In this document: in pieces, positions 42,850 to 51,153 of the stretch
Numbering within the stretch: position 1 is the stretch's first letter
How the letters are laid out: each line of letters starts with the position of its first letter
Assembly: GCA_045132055.1 (NCBI GenBank)
Contig: JBGURP010000055.1
Coordinates: 135,859-199,858 of the forward strand
DNA length: 64,000 nt
From: F23-D06 sp045132055
Lineage (GTDB): Bacteria; Bacteroidota; Bacteroidia; Bacteroidales; WCHB1-69
Reading direction: 5' to 3'
Made by a program: the position numbers and the translations under genes
The notes under the pieces: generated by a model
What the model saw: the letters and a program-made list of their open reading frames with translations, nothing else
Told to the model about the DNA's origin: nothing
Database searches by the model: none

Positions 42850-44661
42850 TTAACCCACCATCATATAAAGGTCGGGATAGGTGTGCTGCGACTCCTGTCT
42901 ATGGCGAGTCAGCGCAAATGCCAGTGTCAACGTACCGATACGGCCGATGTACATGTTGATAATCAGGATTATCTTGGCAGCATTGCACCAGTCGGCGGGG
43001 GCACCTGTGGAGAGTCCACAAGTAGTAAAAGCGGAAGTGGTCTCAAAAATAGCATGATTCAGCGACACGTCCGGCTGTACCAATGTGATGAGGAAACAGG
43101 AAACCAAAATGAACGCAAGCGACATCAGGATGATGGAATAGGCGCGGTCAACCAGCGAAAAGTGTATGTTACGATGCTGATATTCAATATTTTTCTTTCC
43201 ATTAATGGTAGCAAAAACGGATTTAATTAGCACAAAAAACGTAGTGGTTTTCACACCACCAGCAGTTGAACCTGGCGAACCACCAATGAAGATAATCAGC
43301 GTGATCATAATCATGGTTGGTAGTGCCATATTGTTCACATCCAGCACCATGAATCCAGAGGTACGGCAGGTTATGATTTGGAAAAAGGAGGTGAAGATCT
43401 TGTCAAAAAGGGTCTTTTGTCCACTCAAAGCATTATCTTTTTCTATAAAAAAGAAGATTGCTGTGCAGATAAAGATGATGGCAAACGTGGTGGTGAGGAT
43501 GATTTTTGTCTGCGGCAACAGGCTCATCCATTGGTGTTTTTTGCGTTCGCGAATGCGTTTTGCACTGAAGAAGTCGCGGATGGTCAGGAAGCCAATGCCA
43601 CCCAAAAAGACCAAAATGGTGATAATCACCTGCGGAAAGTAGCTGTTGGAAACACCAAGCTCAAGCAAACTCTTGTCCATTAACACGAAACCGCCGTTGT
43701 TGAAAGCGGAAATAGTGTAGAAGAGAGAATAGAATAGGTTTTCGGAGTTGGAGGTGAAAAATCCTGTGGTGTTCCAGTACGTGTACAGCAAGGCCACGCC
43801 GGCAAATTCGATGATGGCAGTGGTCATTACAATGCTACGTAGCAATGAAAATGACTCCGACACCTGGTTGGTGGAGAGCATGTCGCGCACCATGTATTGG
43901 TAACGCAATCCCACGAACGATTTAGACAGGAAGGTTGTGAAGAATGTTGCGAAAGACAGGATACTGATACCACCCAGTTGGATGAGAATCATGATCACCA
44001 CTTGTCCTTTTACCGTAAAGCAAGTGCCGGTGCTCACGACAGTGAGGCCTGTGATGCAACTTGCACTGGTGGCTGTGAACAGCGCATCCACAAACGAAAT
44101 GCCGTTGACCGTCATACGCGGCATACAAAGCAAAAGGGTGCCGAAGGAAATGAGCAGCAGGAATGACGCCACCATGAGCATAGGAGGGCTGATGTTGAAT
44201 TTGCCCACCAAGCCGTTTGCTTTTGTAAACTCCAGCAACACGATAATGAGGAAGTAGAACTGAACGAACAGCAGATAGTAGTTTTCAAAGTCCTCGGATT
44301 GGAAAAACTCTACGTTGTAATGGAATATATGAACGGATATGAACTGGGCGATAAGCAGGAAGATAATTACGCCCTCAAACCAGGTATTTTGCAGAAATTC
44401 CTTTCGATGCAGGGAGTAGAAGAGAAATACGAAATATTTTACGACATAAAAGCAAAGGCTTCCGTATATGACGAGACGAATGAGATTTTTGGCTTCCAGG
44501 GAGATGTAGAAGCCGTGGTAAAAAACAATGCAGACAATTGTCGCCAGGGAGATGACAGCACTACAAATCTGCATAATGCGGTGCACTTTATCTTTGTGCG
44601 TCGCAATGTGCAGTTTACGTTTACTATAATCGTACTCCTTGCGCGACTTCCAGCTGAGCAT
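42850..44661 (-). CDS. trkH: TrkH-family potassium uptake membrane subunit
   Basis: 603 residues, about 12 membrane segments. Potassium filter loops are recognisable as ATSASCITGLTVVSTGTCF, FYTISAFNNGGFVL, FFQIITCRTSGFMV and ETTSAFTTCGLSTG; GGSPGSTAGGVKTTTFFVL is the conserved segment after the third pore. An extended N-terminus of ~150 residues with additional hydrophobic stretches is usual in Bacteroidota TrkH. The ATG shares one base with the TAA of trkA (TAATG), so both subunits are made together. Confidence 0.94.
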   Translation of the reverse strand: MLSWKSRKEYDYSKRKLHIATHKDKVHRIMQICSAVISLATIVCIVFYHGFYISLEAKNLIRLVIYGSLCFYVVKYFVFLFYSLHRKEFLQNTWFEGVIIFLLIAQFISVHIFHYNVEFFQSEDFENYYLLFVQFYFLIIVLLEFTKANGLVGKFNISPPMLMVASFLLLISFGTLLLCMPRMTVNGISFVDALFTATSASCITGLTVVSTGTCFTVKGQVVIMILIQLGGISILSFATFFTTFLSKSFVGLRYQYMVRDMLSTNQVSESFSLLRSIVMTTAIIEFAGVALLYTYWNTTGFFTSNSENLFYSLFYTISAFNNGGFVLMDKSLLELGVSNSYFPQVIITILVFLGGIGFLTIRDFFSAKRIRERKKHQWMSLLPQTKIILTTTFAIIFICTAIFFFIEKDNALSGQKTLFDKIFTSFFQIITCRTSGFMVLDVNNMALPTMIMITLIIFIGGSPGSTAGGVKTTTFFVLIKSVFATINGKKNIEYQHRNIHFSLVDRAYSIILMSLAFILVSCFLITLVQPDVSLNHAIFETTSAFTTCGLSTGAPADWCNAAKIILIINMYIGRIGTLTLAFALTRHRQESQHTYPDLYMMVG

Positions 44662-45356
44662 TACAGGTTGATTTTGATGAAATTGTCAATGTCGTGTTCC
44701 TTGCCGAAGAGCACAAACACATCGCCTTCCTGAATGATGGTTTTGTTGTCGGGCACACCGAGGATATGCTGTTTGGTGTCGAGTTTGTCGGCCACCAGCT
44801 CCTCAAAGTTGCGACGGATAGTAATCAAACTCAGTCTGTGGTTTTCGCGGAAGTCGATATCGCCGACGGAGAGGCCTATCAAGCGGTTTGGTGTAATGAT
44901 TTCTGCAATCTTGTATCCATCAGGGAGTTGCAGATAGGAAATCATGTTGGGGTTGGTCAATCGTTCGGCCAGCAAGGTGCCCACTTCATCCTCAGGAGAG
45001 AGGAACTCAGTGATACCCATCTTTTCCAAAATCGTGCGCTGGCTCTTGCCCATGACGCGGCAGATGATGCGTTTCACGCCCAAATCGATGAGGTTTGCGG
45101 TGCAGAGCAGGCGGCCCACAAAGTCGTTACCGATGGAAACGATGACCGCGTCGAAATTCAGGATATTTTCGTTGAGCAGCGCCCGTTTGTTGGTGGCATC
45201 TATGCACACGGCGTAAGCCACATCTTCGGAAATCTCCTGTATCACATTGATGTCATTGTCGATGACGAGCACCTCGTGTCCTTTCTCTGAAAGGGCGAGA
45301 CTGATTGCCTGGCCGAAATGTCCGGCACCGATGACTGCAAATTTCTCTTGTGCCAT
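44661..45356 (-). CDS. trkA: TrkA/KtrA-type potassium channel gating subunit
   Basis: 231 residues, cytoplasmic. An RCK-N Rossmann domain (VIGAGHFGQAISLALSEKG, then VLVIDNDINVIQEI, where the Asp would bind the ribose of NAD(H)/ATP) and an RCK-C domain (about 145-231, FRENHRLSLITIRRNFEEL, EGDVFVLFGKEHDI). Only one RCK pair is present, so this is the short KtrA-like form. First gene of a two-gene operon with trkH; promoter TATTTTTG at 45377-45384. Confidence 0.94.
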   Translation of the reverse strand: MAQEKFAVIGAGHFGQAISLALSEKGHEVLVIDNDINVIQEISEDVAYAVCIDATNKRALLNENILNFDAVIVSIGNDFVGRLLCTANLIDLGVKRIICRVMGKSQRTILEKMGITEFLSPEDEVGTLLAERLTNPNMISYLQLPDGYKIAEIITPNRLIGLSVGDIDFRENHRLSLITIRRNFEELVADKLDTKQHILGVPDNKTIIQEGDVFVLFGKEHDIDNFIKINL

Positions 45357-45376
45357 AGTAAAAAAATTATCGCGGG

Positions 45377-45384
45377 CAAAAATA
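45377..45384 (-). promoter_or_regulatory. -7 promoter element of trkA-trkH
   Basis: Minus-strand TATTTTTG, 20 bp upstream of the trkA ATG at 45356. Confidence 0.6.
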
Positions 45385-45413
45385 AAAAAATATCAATGAT
45401 GTCGGCATTTTTC

Positions 45414-46343
45414 CTATAAAGCTACGGCTTCCCAACCATAGTCCTGATAGTAGCGAACGTTGAGTTTGTGCTGTTTGACATACTCTTTCAATTGTTCTTT
45501 GCGGACGGCCTCGCGGACATTCTCATTCGAATGCATGTTTTGGTAAACATCGTAGTGTTTGCCGAAGATACGCTTGGCGCTGGCCTCGTTGCCGGCACCG
45601 TCCTCGGTTTGCTCGAAAGAGGTTACCGTGAGTTTGTCGCCCTGTTTCTGCACCATCATGCAGCCGGAGTGGTTGCCTCCCGAAACAGTCTTGAGCGTGT
45701 CGCCGACAAGGTTGTAGTTGAACACCCAGAAATCGCCCCACACCAACGTGTTGTCAGCATTTTCCTCCGTGGAAACAATCATCAGCACTGGAACACAGAC
45801 CTCGCCTGGTGAGTATTGCGAGCCGATCTCCTTCACCAAGTACTCGCTAATGGCATCGCGTCGCGCCTGTTCCATACGGCTGTTGGCGATATTTTCGATG
45901 CAGTCCTGCTTGTGACCGTCGAAATCGGACATCAACCATTGACCGTCCACCTTCTCCATATAGAGCTTATGTTCCTCAATGTCAGTGTTTTCATCAAACG
46001 AACCATCCTCCCATTTTTGGCGCACTTTGATAGTCGCAATCGCATGGGTTTTGTCGGTCTTCTCTACGCCGACCACCTCGTAATCCGCAATGGTCCCGCC
46101 GTTGCCCGTCACGAAATAGTAAAGCCACTCGTGGTCCATAGCCTCGAATTCGGGCAGTTGGTTGAACATGGTGTCCAGCACGGCATAGAAATCGGCCGTC
46201 ATATAGTCTTTCGACTGTTCTAGCAGCTCGTGGTCGGGGATATATTTGCACAACTCCGCCGCACGCTCTTTCAGCTGTTTTTCAGAATCACTACACGCCG
46301 CAAGCAACAGAGCGGCAAGGGTAATCACGATGAGTTTTTTCAT
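45414..46343 (-). CDS. Uncharacterised lipoprotein
   Basis: 309 residues with lipoprotein signal MKKLIVITLAALLLAAC (lipobox LAAC). The first half looks like a DUF3828-type fold (YMTADFYAVLDTMFNQLPEF, AIATIKVRQKWEDGSFDENT, EKVDGQWLMSDFDGHKQDCI); the second half ends with VRYYQDYGWEAVAL. No enzymatic motif is visible. Probably periplasmic, anchored in the envelope. It stands alone between trkA and the accessory stretch that follows. Confidence 0.8.
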   Translation of the reverse strand: MKKLIVITLAALLLAACSDSEKQLKERAAELCKYIPDHELLEQSKDYMTADFYAVLDTMFNQLPEFEAMDHEWLYYFVTGNGGTIADYEVVGVEKTDKTHAIATIKVRQKWEDGSFDENTDIEEHKLYMEKVDGQWLMSDFDGHKQDCIENIANSRMEQARRDAISEYLVKEIGSQYSPGEVCVPVLMIVSTEENADNTLVWGDFWVFNYNLVGDTLKTVSGGNHSGCMMVQKQGDKLTVTSFEQTEDGAGNEASAKRIFGKHYDVYQNMHSNENVREAVRKEQLKEYVKQHKLNVRYYQDYGWEAVAL

Positions 46344-46409
46344 TGTTTTTGATTTTATATCATTTGATTAAAGAACATTTTTCTAAAAAAAACACAGTTT
46401 TTTCAATGG

Positions 46410-46784
46410 TTACCATCCTTCGGGCAGCACGATGTTCTTCACGCCATGCGCTCCTGTGAACAGAGGAGCAATTTCATCGTCGGTGAATCCCGCGATGCCG
46501 CATCCAATGCGCGTCACGAGGAAGGTCAGATTTGGGTGCTCTTTTGCAAATGCGATGAACTCGTCCACGTATGGGCGGATGGTTTCCACGCCGCCCTGCA
46601 TGGTCGGGATGCCATAGCTCTGGCCTTGCAATCCCACGCCCTGTCCCATGATGGCGCCGAACTTTTGGTAGGCGATGCGGGCCGCCCCGCCGCCATGCAT
46701 TCCTTGCAGGTTGCTGCCAAACACGAAAATCTCGCCCGGCTTCAATTCTGTGATATACTCTGGTGTTGTGCGTTTCTTTTCCAT
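46410..46784 (-). CDS. Macro-domain-like protein
   Basis: 124 residues from the ATG at 46784; earlier in-frame codons lie inside mutT. Features: GEIFVFGSNLQGMHGGGAARIAYQKFGA near residue 16 and VTRIGCGIAGFTDDEIAPLF near 90, the nucleotide-phosphate-binding style of small macro-like (A1S_2505-type) proteins found in phages and bacteria. A likely role is hydrolysis or binding of an ADP-ribose-type ligand, unproven. Begins 2 nt after the mutT stop codon and is presumably co-transcribed. Confidence 0.8.
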   Translation of the reverse strand: MEKKRTTPEYITELKPGEIFVFGSNLQGMHGGGAARIAYQKFGAIMGQGVGLQGQSYGIPTMQGGVETIRPYVDEFIAFAKEHPNLTFLVTRIGCGIAGFTDDEIAPLFTGAHGVKNIVLPEGW

Positions 46785-46786
46785 AA

Positions 46787-47173
46787 TTATTGTTGTTTTA
46801 TTTTTTCCAAAACCTCCACATCTGCCGGCAGCCATTGCACACTGTCTAATTCCTCGGGGTTCAGCCAGCGGGCTGCTTCATGTTCCTTCAGAACCAGTTC
46901 GCCGCTCTCCACGTGGCACCAGTAGCAGTGCATTGTCAGGTGAAATTTGGGATAATCCCATTCCACAGTTGTCACCAGATTTTCGATGGCGATGTGTGTT
47001 TCCAGTTCTTCCCAGATTTCGCGTTTCAGTGCCTCTTCGGGCGTCTCGCCCGGCTCGATCTTCCCGCCTGGAAACTCCCACCAGTCTTTCCAATCCCCAC
47101 TTCCCCTTTGGGTGGCAAAGATACGATTTTCGGAATCGTGAATGATAGCAGCTACGACGTGTTTGTGGTTCAT
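46787..47173 (-). CDS. mutT: NUDIX hydrolase, MutT-type (8-oxo-dGTP diphosphatase)
   Basis: 128 residues from MNHKHVVAAIIHDSENRIFA. The Nudix box is complete: Gly37, Glu43, Arg51-Glu52 and Glu55-Glu56 (GGKIEPGETPEEALKREIWEE). Short length and WWEFPGGK before the box are typical of MutT, which removes oxidised dGTP. The first 22 codons lie in a 70-bp block that is repeated without a mismatch at 48464-48533, on the far side of the ATPase gene. The TATCTTTG inside codons 17-19 is a -7-like sequence but falls within the gene. Confidence 0.92.
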   Translation of the reverse strand: MNHKHVVAAIIHDSENRIFATQRGSGDWKDWWEFPGGKIEPGETPEEALKREIWEELETHIAIENLVTTVEWDYPKFHLTMHCYWCHVESGELVLKEHEAARWLNPEELDSVQWLPADVEVLEKIKQQ

Positions 47174-47177
47174 AGTA
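47108..47177. repeat. 70-bp direct repeat, copy 1 (5' end of mutT)
   Basis: Covers the mutT start codon to codon 22. Identical over 70 bp to 48464-48533; the two copies are 1,356 bp apart and bracket the ATPase gene. Confidence 0.97.
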
Positions 47178-47181
47178 TTCG

Positions 47182-48372
47182 TTATAAGAGATTTTCCATG
47201 TTCCATGTCAAAAATTCCTCAACCGGAATACCGTCTGTTCCGACGACGAAAGACTGTTGAGGATGGAATTTGTCGGAGAACACTTTTAGACCTTTGTTTG
47301 TGCTGCGCCTTCCACTTTTCACCTCGATGGCTATCTGTTGTTCTCCGGATTCCACGATAAAATCAACCTCATCATTATTTTTACGCCAGTAGTACAGTTT
47401 GTAGTCGTATTCGTCGGCCTGATTGAGAAGATGGGCTCCAACAGCACTTTCCGCCCATCTGCCCCACAGATTCGGAGTGGTGAAAGTCTTATGGAACGTT
47501 GTATTGGTCTGGGCTGTGAGCAGGGCTGTGTTATAGACCATCAGTTTGGGCACGGAATTGTATTTGCGCGCTTCATCGCGGGCATATTTCTGAAGACCGC
47601 AAAGCAGACGTGCTTCACCCAGTGTGTTCAGATAATTCGCCAGTGTTGTCACATTCCCGACATCCTGAAATTGTCCCAGCATCTTGTTTAAAGACAGCTC
47701 TTTGCTAGAATAAGCACATCCCAAATCAAAGAGTTGTCGCATCAGTGCGGGTTTGTATATAGTCTTGGTGGTCAAAATATCGCGCTCAATAGCCGGTGCA
47801 ACAATGCTGTCTTTGATGTATTTCCGCCAACGGCGTTCGTCATGAACATACTTGGCCCCGCCGGGATAGCCGCCAAAGTAGATGAATTGTTCCAAGTCCA
47901 TGCCAAATGCTTTGTGCATCTCGTTGTAGCTCCAGTGTGGCATTCGTATCAGTTCAAAGCGTCCGGCAAGCGATTCCGTCAACCCGTCCTTGAGTAATAA
48001 TCGGGAAGACCCCAGAATGACAACTTTCATGTTTATGTCGTTCCTCGTGTCTTCATCCCATTCCTTTTTGATTGCTTCGCTCCAGTTGTTGAGTTTATGA
48101 ACTTCGTCAATAACCAACAGAAACTCAGATGCTTTGGTGGCTTTCATTCTTGCCCGAGCGGAAGACCACATCTCGCTTATCCAAAAAGTATCCGTTTGGG
48201 GCACGTTGTCTGCTGTAACCGACAGATAAGGGATGTCCGTCTCTTGCAGTACCTGTTTGATCATGGTTGACTTACCCACCTGACGAGGACCAGAAATTGT
48301 CTGAATCTTGTCACGTGCTTCTGATAACCTTGATTTTAATTCATTGAATTGCGGTCTTTTATACATAACCAT
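47182..48372 (-). CDS. DUF4143 ATP-binding protein (AAA, nuclease-like C-terminus)
   Basis: 396 residues. Walker A ISGPRQVGKSTMIKQ near residue 29; Walker B LLVIDEVHKLNNW near 100; an arginine-sensor-type GSSRLLL follows. The C-terminal DUF4143 region has YYWRKNNDEVDFIVESGEQQIAIEVKSG, a PD-(D/E)XK-like D...E-x-K pattern. These proteins are widespread, patchily distributed and of unknown function, perhaps linked to mobile DNA or toxin-antitoxin-like systems. Its stop lies 8 bp from the mutT start, with 70-bp direct repeats on both sides, so it looks like a recent insertion. Promoter TATTTTTG at 48387-48394. Confidence 0.88.
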   Translation of the reverse strand: MVMYKRPQFNELKSRLSEARDKIQTISGPRQVGKSTMIKQVLQETDIPYLSVTADNVPQTDTFWISEMWSSARARMKATKASEFLLVIDEVHKLNNWSEAIKKEWDEDTRNDINMKVVILGSSRLLLKDGLTESLAGRFELIRMPHWSYNEMHKAFGMDLEQFIYFGGYPGGAKYVHDERRWRKYIKDSIVAPAIERDILTTKTIYKPALMRQLFDLGCAYSSKELSLNKMLGQFQDVGNVTTLANYLNTLGEARLLCGLQKYARDEARKYNSVPKLMVYNTALLTAQTNTTFHKTFTTPNLWGRWAESAVGAHLLNQADEYDYKLYYWRKNNDEVDFIVESGEQQIAIEVKSGRRSTNKGLKVFSDKFHPQQSFVVGTDGIPVEEFLTWNMENLL

Positions 48373-48386
48373 TTGATTTCACGGTG

Positions 48387-48394
48387 CAAAAATA
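48387..48394 (-). promoter_or_regulatory. -7 promoter element of the DUF4143 ATPase gene
   Basis: Minus-strand TATTTTTG, 14 bp upstream of the ATG at 48372. Nearby ATTTTTAATATT and repeated GAGAATTTT/AAAATTCTC sequences (48398-48450) could be operator half-sites. Confidence 0.5.
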
Positions 48395-48448
48395 TTAAAA
48401 ATTCTCAATTTCACAAATAAAATTTCTCAAAAGTAATGAGAAAAATTC

Positions 48449-48529
48449 TCAATTTATTCCCCGTTGGGTGGCAAAGATACGATTTTCGGAATCGTGAATG
48501 ATAGCAGCTACGACGTGTTTGTGGTTCAT
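48449..48529 (-). pseudogene. Truncated mutT copy (26 codons)
   Basis: The second copy of the 70-bp block keeps the ATG and the first 22 mutT codons (MNHKHVVAAIIHDSENRIF), then diverges and stops after RGIN. It retains the original position 15 nt after the vsr stop codon, which suggests the ancestral order was vsr-mutT and that the ATPase gene came in between. Confidence 0.85.
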
Positions 48530-48533
48530 AGTA
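48464..48533. repeat. 70-bp direct repeat, copy 2
   Basis: Perfect match to 47108-47177. Outside the block the flanks share only a CCCC one base away. Confidence 0.97.
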
Positions 48534-48543
48534 GAGAATGTTT

Positions 48544-49095
48544 CTAATTGTATTCTATAGTGTCTTCGGCGGCCATGGGCAGGTTCTCCTCATCCACCAG
48601 GATGTAGGTTTTGGCTTTGTGGCTGAAGGTGCGGAGGTAATTGTCTTGGAGCGCAACCTCCACCTGGCGCATGGTGTCTTCGAGCAGATTGGCTTTCAGC
48701 TGGCACTCCCAGAGCACAATCACCTGCCAGCCGTTCTCCTGAAGGATTTGGTAATTCTGTTGATCCCGTTCCTGATTGCGTAGAATTTTTGCAACCCAGA
48801 AATCCCGATTCGTCTTCGGAATCTTACAACACGTGGAATTTTCAACTGAACCCTGTTCCCTATTCCCTGTAACCTGAATATCGTGTCCATGCCAGAAGCA
48901 CCCGTTCACGAAGATGGCGGTGCGGTATTTGCGCATCACGATGTCGGGTTTGCCGGGCACGACTTTCACGCAGAGGCGGTAGCGGTAGCCGTGTTGCCAC
49001 AGCCACTGCCGCACCTTAAGCTCGGGCTTGGTGTTGCGGCTGCGGATGTGCGACATGCAGCGGTGGCGTTGCGCGGGGGTCATCGTGTCGGTCAT
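48544..49095 (-). CDS. vsr: Very-short-patch-repair endonuclease Vsr with in-frame insertion
   Basis: 183 residues, longer than the usual 130-150. Vsr nicks DNA at T:G mismatches left by deamination of methylcytosine. Recognisable: MTPAQRHRCMSHIRSRNTKP, GYRYRLCVKVVPGKPDIVM with the catalytic Asp, the IFVNGCFWHGHD zinc-site strand, and PKTNRDFWVAKILRN. Between GHD and CCKIPKTN sits IQVTGNREQGSVENST, encoded by the degenerate CAGGGAATAGGGAACAGGG repeat (48835-48880); the frame stays open. No cytosine methyltransferase gene is in the window. Whether the enzyme still works with the insertion next to its zinc site is uncertain. Confidence 0.88.
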   Translation of the reverse strand: MTDTMTPAQRHRCMSHIRSRNTKPELKVRQWLWQHGYRYRLCVKVVPGKPDIVMRKYRTAIFVNGCFWHGHDIQVTGNREQGSVENSTCCKIPKTNRDFWVAKILRNQERDQQNYQILQENGWQVIVLWECQLKANLLEDTMRQVEVALQDNYLRTFSHKAKTYILVDEENLPMAAEDTIEYN

Positions 49096-49098
49096 GGG

Positions 49099-49770
49099 TT
49101 ACCAGATAAAGGGAATAACTTTGTATTTCACCCGTTGCTTGTATTCGCTATAGCCCCCCAGGCCTTGTTCCAGGACGGCTTCTTCGTTACAGATGCGCTT
49201 GGCGATGAGGGGGATATAGAGCAGCATGATCAGGAAGGAGATGGGCGAAGCTAGTATCAGCGGCATGGAGAGGAAGAGGATGAGTGTGGATGTGTACATC
49301 GGGTGTCGAACGATGCCGTAAAGTCCCGTGTCAATGACCTTTTGGTCTTCCTGCACTTCGATAGTGCGGGAGAGGTAGGTGTTTTCGCGGAGCACCACCC
49401 CATACAGGATATAGCCGAACATGAACAGCGCGGCGGCAACCCACACGGCCCAATTGGGCAGCATGAGCCATTGGAAGCGCCAATTGAGTCCCGCGACCAC
49501 GAATGCCGCGATAAACATCACGCCACTTAGCGCCACGACGGACTTCTGTTCCTTCTCTTCCTCCTTGGCGTTCAACCGTTTGCGCAGCAGTTCCGGATTC
49601 TTCGCCATCAATAGTAGTCCGGCCACGAACATCGGCACAAACAGGATGCTCATCATCAGCCATCCCTGCCAATACTGGAGCGAGCCGGCGGGCAGGAAGA
49701 TGAGCAGGCCGAAGATGATGACTCCGAGGAGGAATTTGGTGAGAGCTTGGAAGAAGAGTTTGGTATCCAT
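49099..49770 (-). CDS. Isoprenylcysteine carboxyl methyltransferase-family membrane protein
   Basis: 223 residues with about five membrane segments. The C-terminal SAM-binding signature is present: TGLYGIVRHPMYTSTLILFLS, then LIAKRICNEEAVLEQGLGGYSEYKQRVKYKVIPFIW. Family members methylate carboxyl groups of lipids or prenyl cysteines, or phospholipid head groups; the bacterial substrate is unknown. Ends 3 bp before the vsr start and begins 26 bp after the Pmp3-type gene, so it may belong to the same transcript. Confidence 0.88.
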   Translation of the reverse strand: MDTKLFFQALTKFLLGVIIFGLLIFLPAGSLQYWQGWLMMSILFVPMFVAGLLLMAKNPELLRKRLNAKEEEKEQKSVVALSGVMFIAAFVVAGLNWRFQWLMLPNWAVWVAAALFMFGYILYGVVLRENTYLSRTIEVQEDQKVIDTGLYGIVRHPMYTSTLILFLSMPLILASPISFLIMLLYIPLIAKRICNEEAVLEQGLGGYSEYKQRVKYKVIPFIW

Positions 49771-49796
49771 AGTTTACAAAAGCGGTTGGAGATTGA

Positions 49797-49952
49797 TTAT
49801 TCGTTTTTGTTGAGGATGACGAGTGCGGCGATGACGCCCGGCACCCACCCGCAACAGGTGAGGATAAACACAATGAGTATCGATCCGCACCCACGGTCGT
49901 ACACGGCCAGCGGCGGAAAGATGATGGAGAGGATGACGCGGAAGAGGGACAT
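49797..49952 (-). CDS. Pmp3/YqaE-family small membrane protein
   Basis: 51 residues, too short to stand out as an open frame. MSLFRVILSIIFPPLAVYDR, a cysteine-containing GCGSILIVFILTCCGWVPG and IAALVIL give two membrane hairpin segments, the standard Pmp3/UPF0057 layout. Homologues modulate membrane potential under stress and cold. A diverged copy of its first 17 codons lies at 51271-51319 beyond the fic gene. Confidence 0.9.
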   Translation of the reverse strand: MSLFRVILSIIFPPLAVYDRGCGSILIVFILTCCGWVPGVIAALVILNKNE

Positions 49953-49976
49953 AGGGAGAAAAAATATTTGGTTTGA

Positions 49977-51116
49977 TTATTCTGCAAAAATATCTGTATA
50001 TGGCTTAAATGTGAACAATCTGTTACGACTTTGACCAGTGGATTCCACGAGGTATTTATCATCGCAAAGAAGTTTGACAATATCGTTAGCCGCCTTATAT
50101 GATATCCCGCAAATTTTTGCTGCATGATCTACCGTTAATATTGGATTCTGTAGCAGTTGGTGTACAAGTAATATTGCATTTGTACTACGGCGACCATAAT
50201 TAGCACGAATATGGTTTTCTGTTTCTTCTTTGAATTGTATAATTCTTGTAAGTGTTTGAACTGCAAGTGTTGCCGTCTGTTCCACACCTACAAGGAAGTA
50301 CTTTATCCAATGTGACATATCATTGTTTACCCTAACCATATTAAGGTTATCATAGTATAGATCCTTCCTTTTTTCAAAATAGGTGGACAAATAAAGCAGA
50401 GGCTTTTCAAGTATCTTTTCCTCTACCATAAAAAGGGTGATCAGCAGTCGGCCTATACGTCCATTACCGTCAAGGAACGGGTGGATAGTTTCAAACTGAT
50501 AATGTGCGATAGCTATTTTAATCAAATCGGGGACATTTACATCTGGATTATTCAGAAAATTCTCAAGATCCCCCATCAATTCTCCAACAAGTTGATAATG
50601 AGGGGGGATGAAACGGGCATCTGCAATGGCATTGCCGCCAATCCAGTTTTGGCTTGTCCGGTATTCTCCAGGCATTTTATGCTCTCCGCGAACGTTATTC
50701 AACAATATCTTATGCGTAGAACGAATAAGCCGTGAAGATATAGGTAGTCTGTCAAGATTCCCGATGGCATCGTTGATGGCGTCAATATAATTACGCACTT
50801 CTTGCCAATCGTTTCTACGTTCCTCGCGCACCTCGGATTGTGGCAAAAGTGCCTCGTCAATATGGGTCTGCGTACCTTCAATGCGGCTTGAGAGCACGGC
50901 CTCTTTTGTAACGTGAAGTTGAATGAACAGGTCTATATTTGGTACTAAACGAGAATACGAGTTAAGTTCTCCAAGTCGCAAAGATGCCTTTTCCAAAAGC
51001 TTGCTTATGGCCGGATCTTTCCACGTCCATTCGTCATTTATTTTAGTAGGAACAAAAAACTTATAGCCTGCCCCTTGTTCATAATGTCCCGACTGGTAGT
51101 TTTCTAATGCTATCAT
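49977..51116 (-). CDS. Fic-family AMP-transferase with C-terminal winged-helix
   Basis: 379 residues from the ATG at 51116; the open frame extends 8 codons upstream to a TTG that overlaps the -7 box, so it is unlikely to be the start. The Fic active site HPFLDGNGRIGR is near residue 217. The autoinhibitory motif SSRIEGTQT near residue 77 (S..IEG) marks a class II Fic protein. The C-terminal ~60 residues (VDHAAKICGISYKAANDIVK) look like a helix-turn-helix. Such proteins AMPylate target proteins and are often autoregulated; the palindromes at 51154-51245 next to its promoter fit that. Composition is AT-richer than the methyltransferase gene. Confidence 0.92.
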   Translation of the reverse strand: MIALENYQSGHYEQGAGYKFFVPTKINDEWTWKDPAISKLLEKASLRLGELNSYSRLVPNIDLFIQLHVTKEAVLSSRIEGTQTHIDEALLPQSEVREERRNDWQEVRNYIDAINDAIGNLDRLPISSRLIRSTHKILLNNVRGEHKMPGEYRTSQNWIGGNAIADARFIPPHYQLVGELMGDLENFLNNPDVNVPDLIKIAIAHYQFETIHPFLDGNGRIGRLLITLFMVEEKILEKPLLYLSTYFEKRKDLYYDNLNMVRVNNDMSHWIKYFLVGVEQTATLAVQTLTRIIQFKEETENHIRANYGRRSTNAILLVHQLLQNPILTVDHAAKICGISYKAANDIVKLLCDDKYLVESTGQSRNRLFTFKPYTDIFAE

Positions 51117-51137
51117 CTCATCTATATTATTTGGATG

Positions 51138-51145
51138 CAAAAATA
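51138..51145 (-). promoter_or_regulatory. -7 promoter element of fic
   Basis: Minus-strand TATTTTTG, 21 bp upstream of the ATG at 51116 and 8 bp from the first palindrome. Confidence 0.65.
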
Positions 51146-51153
51146 TAACTTTT

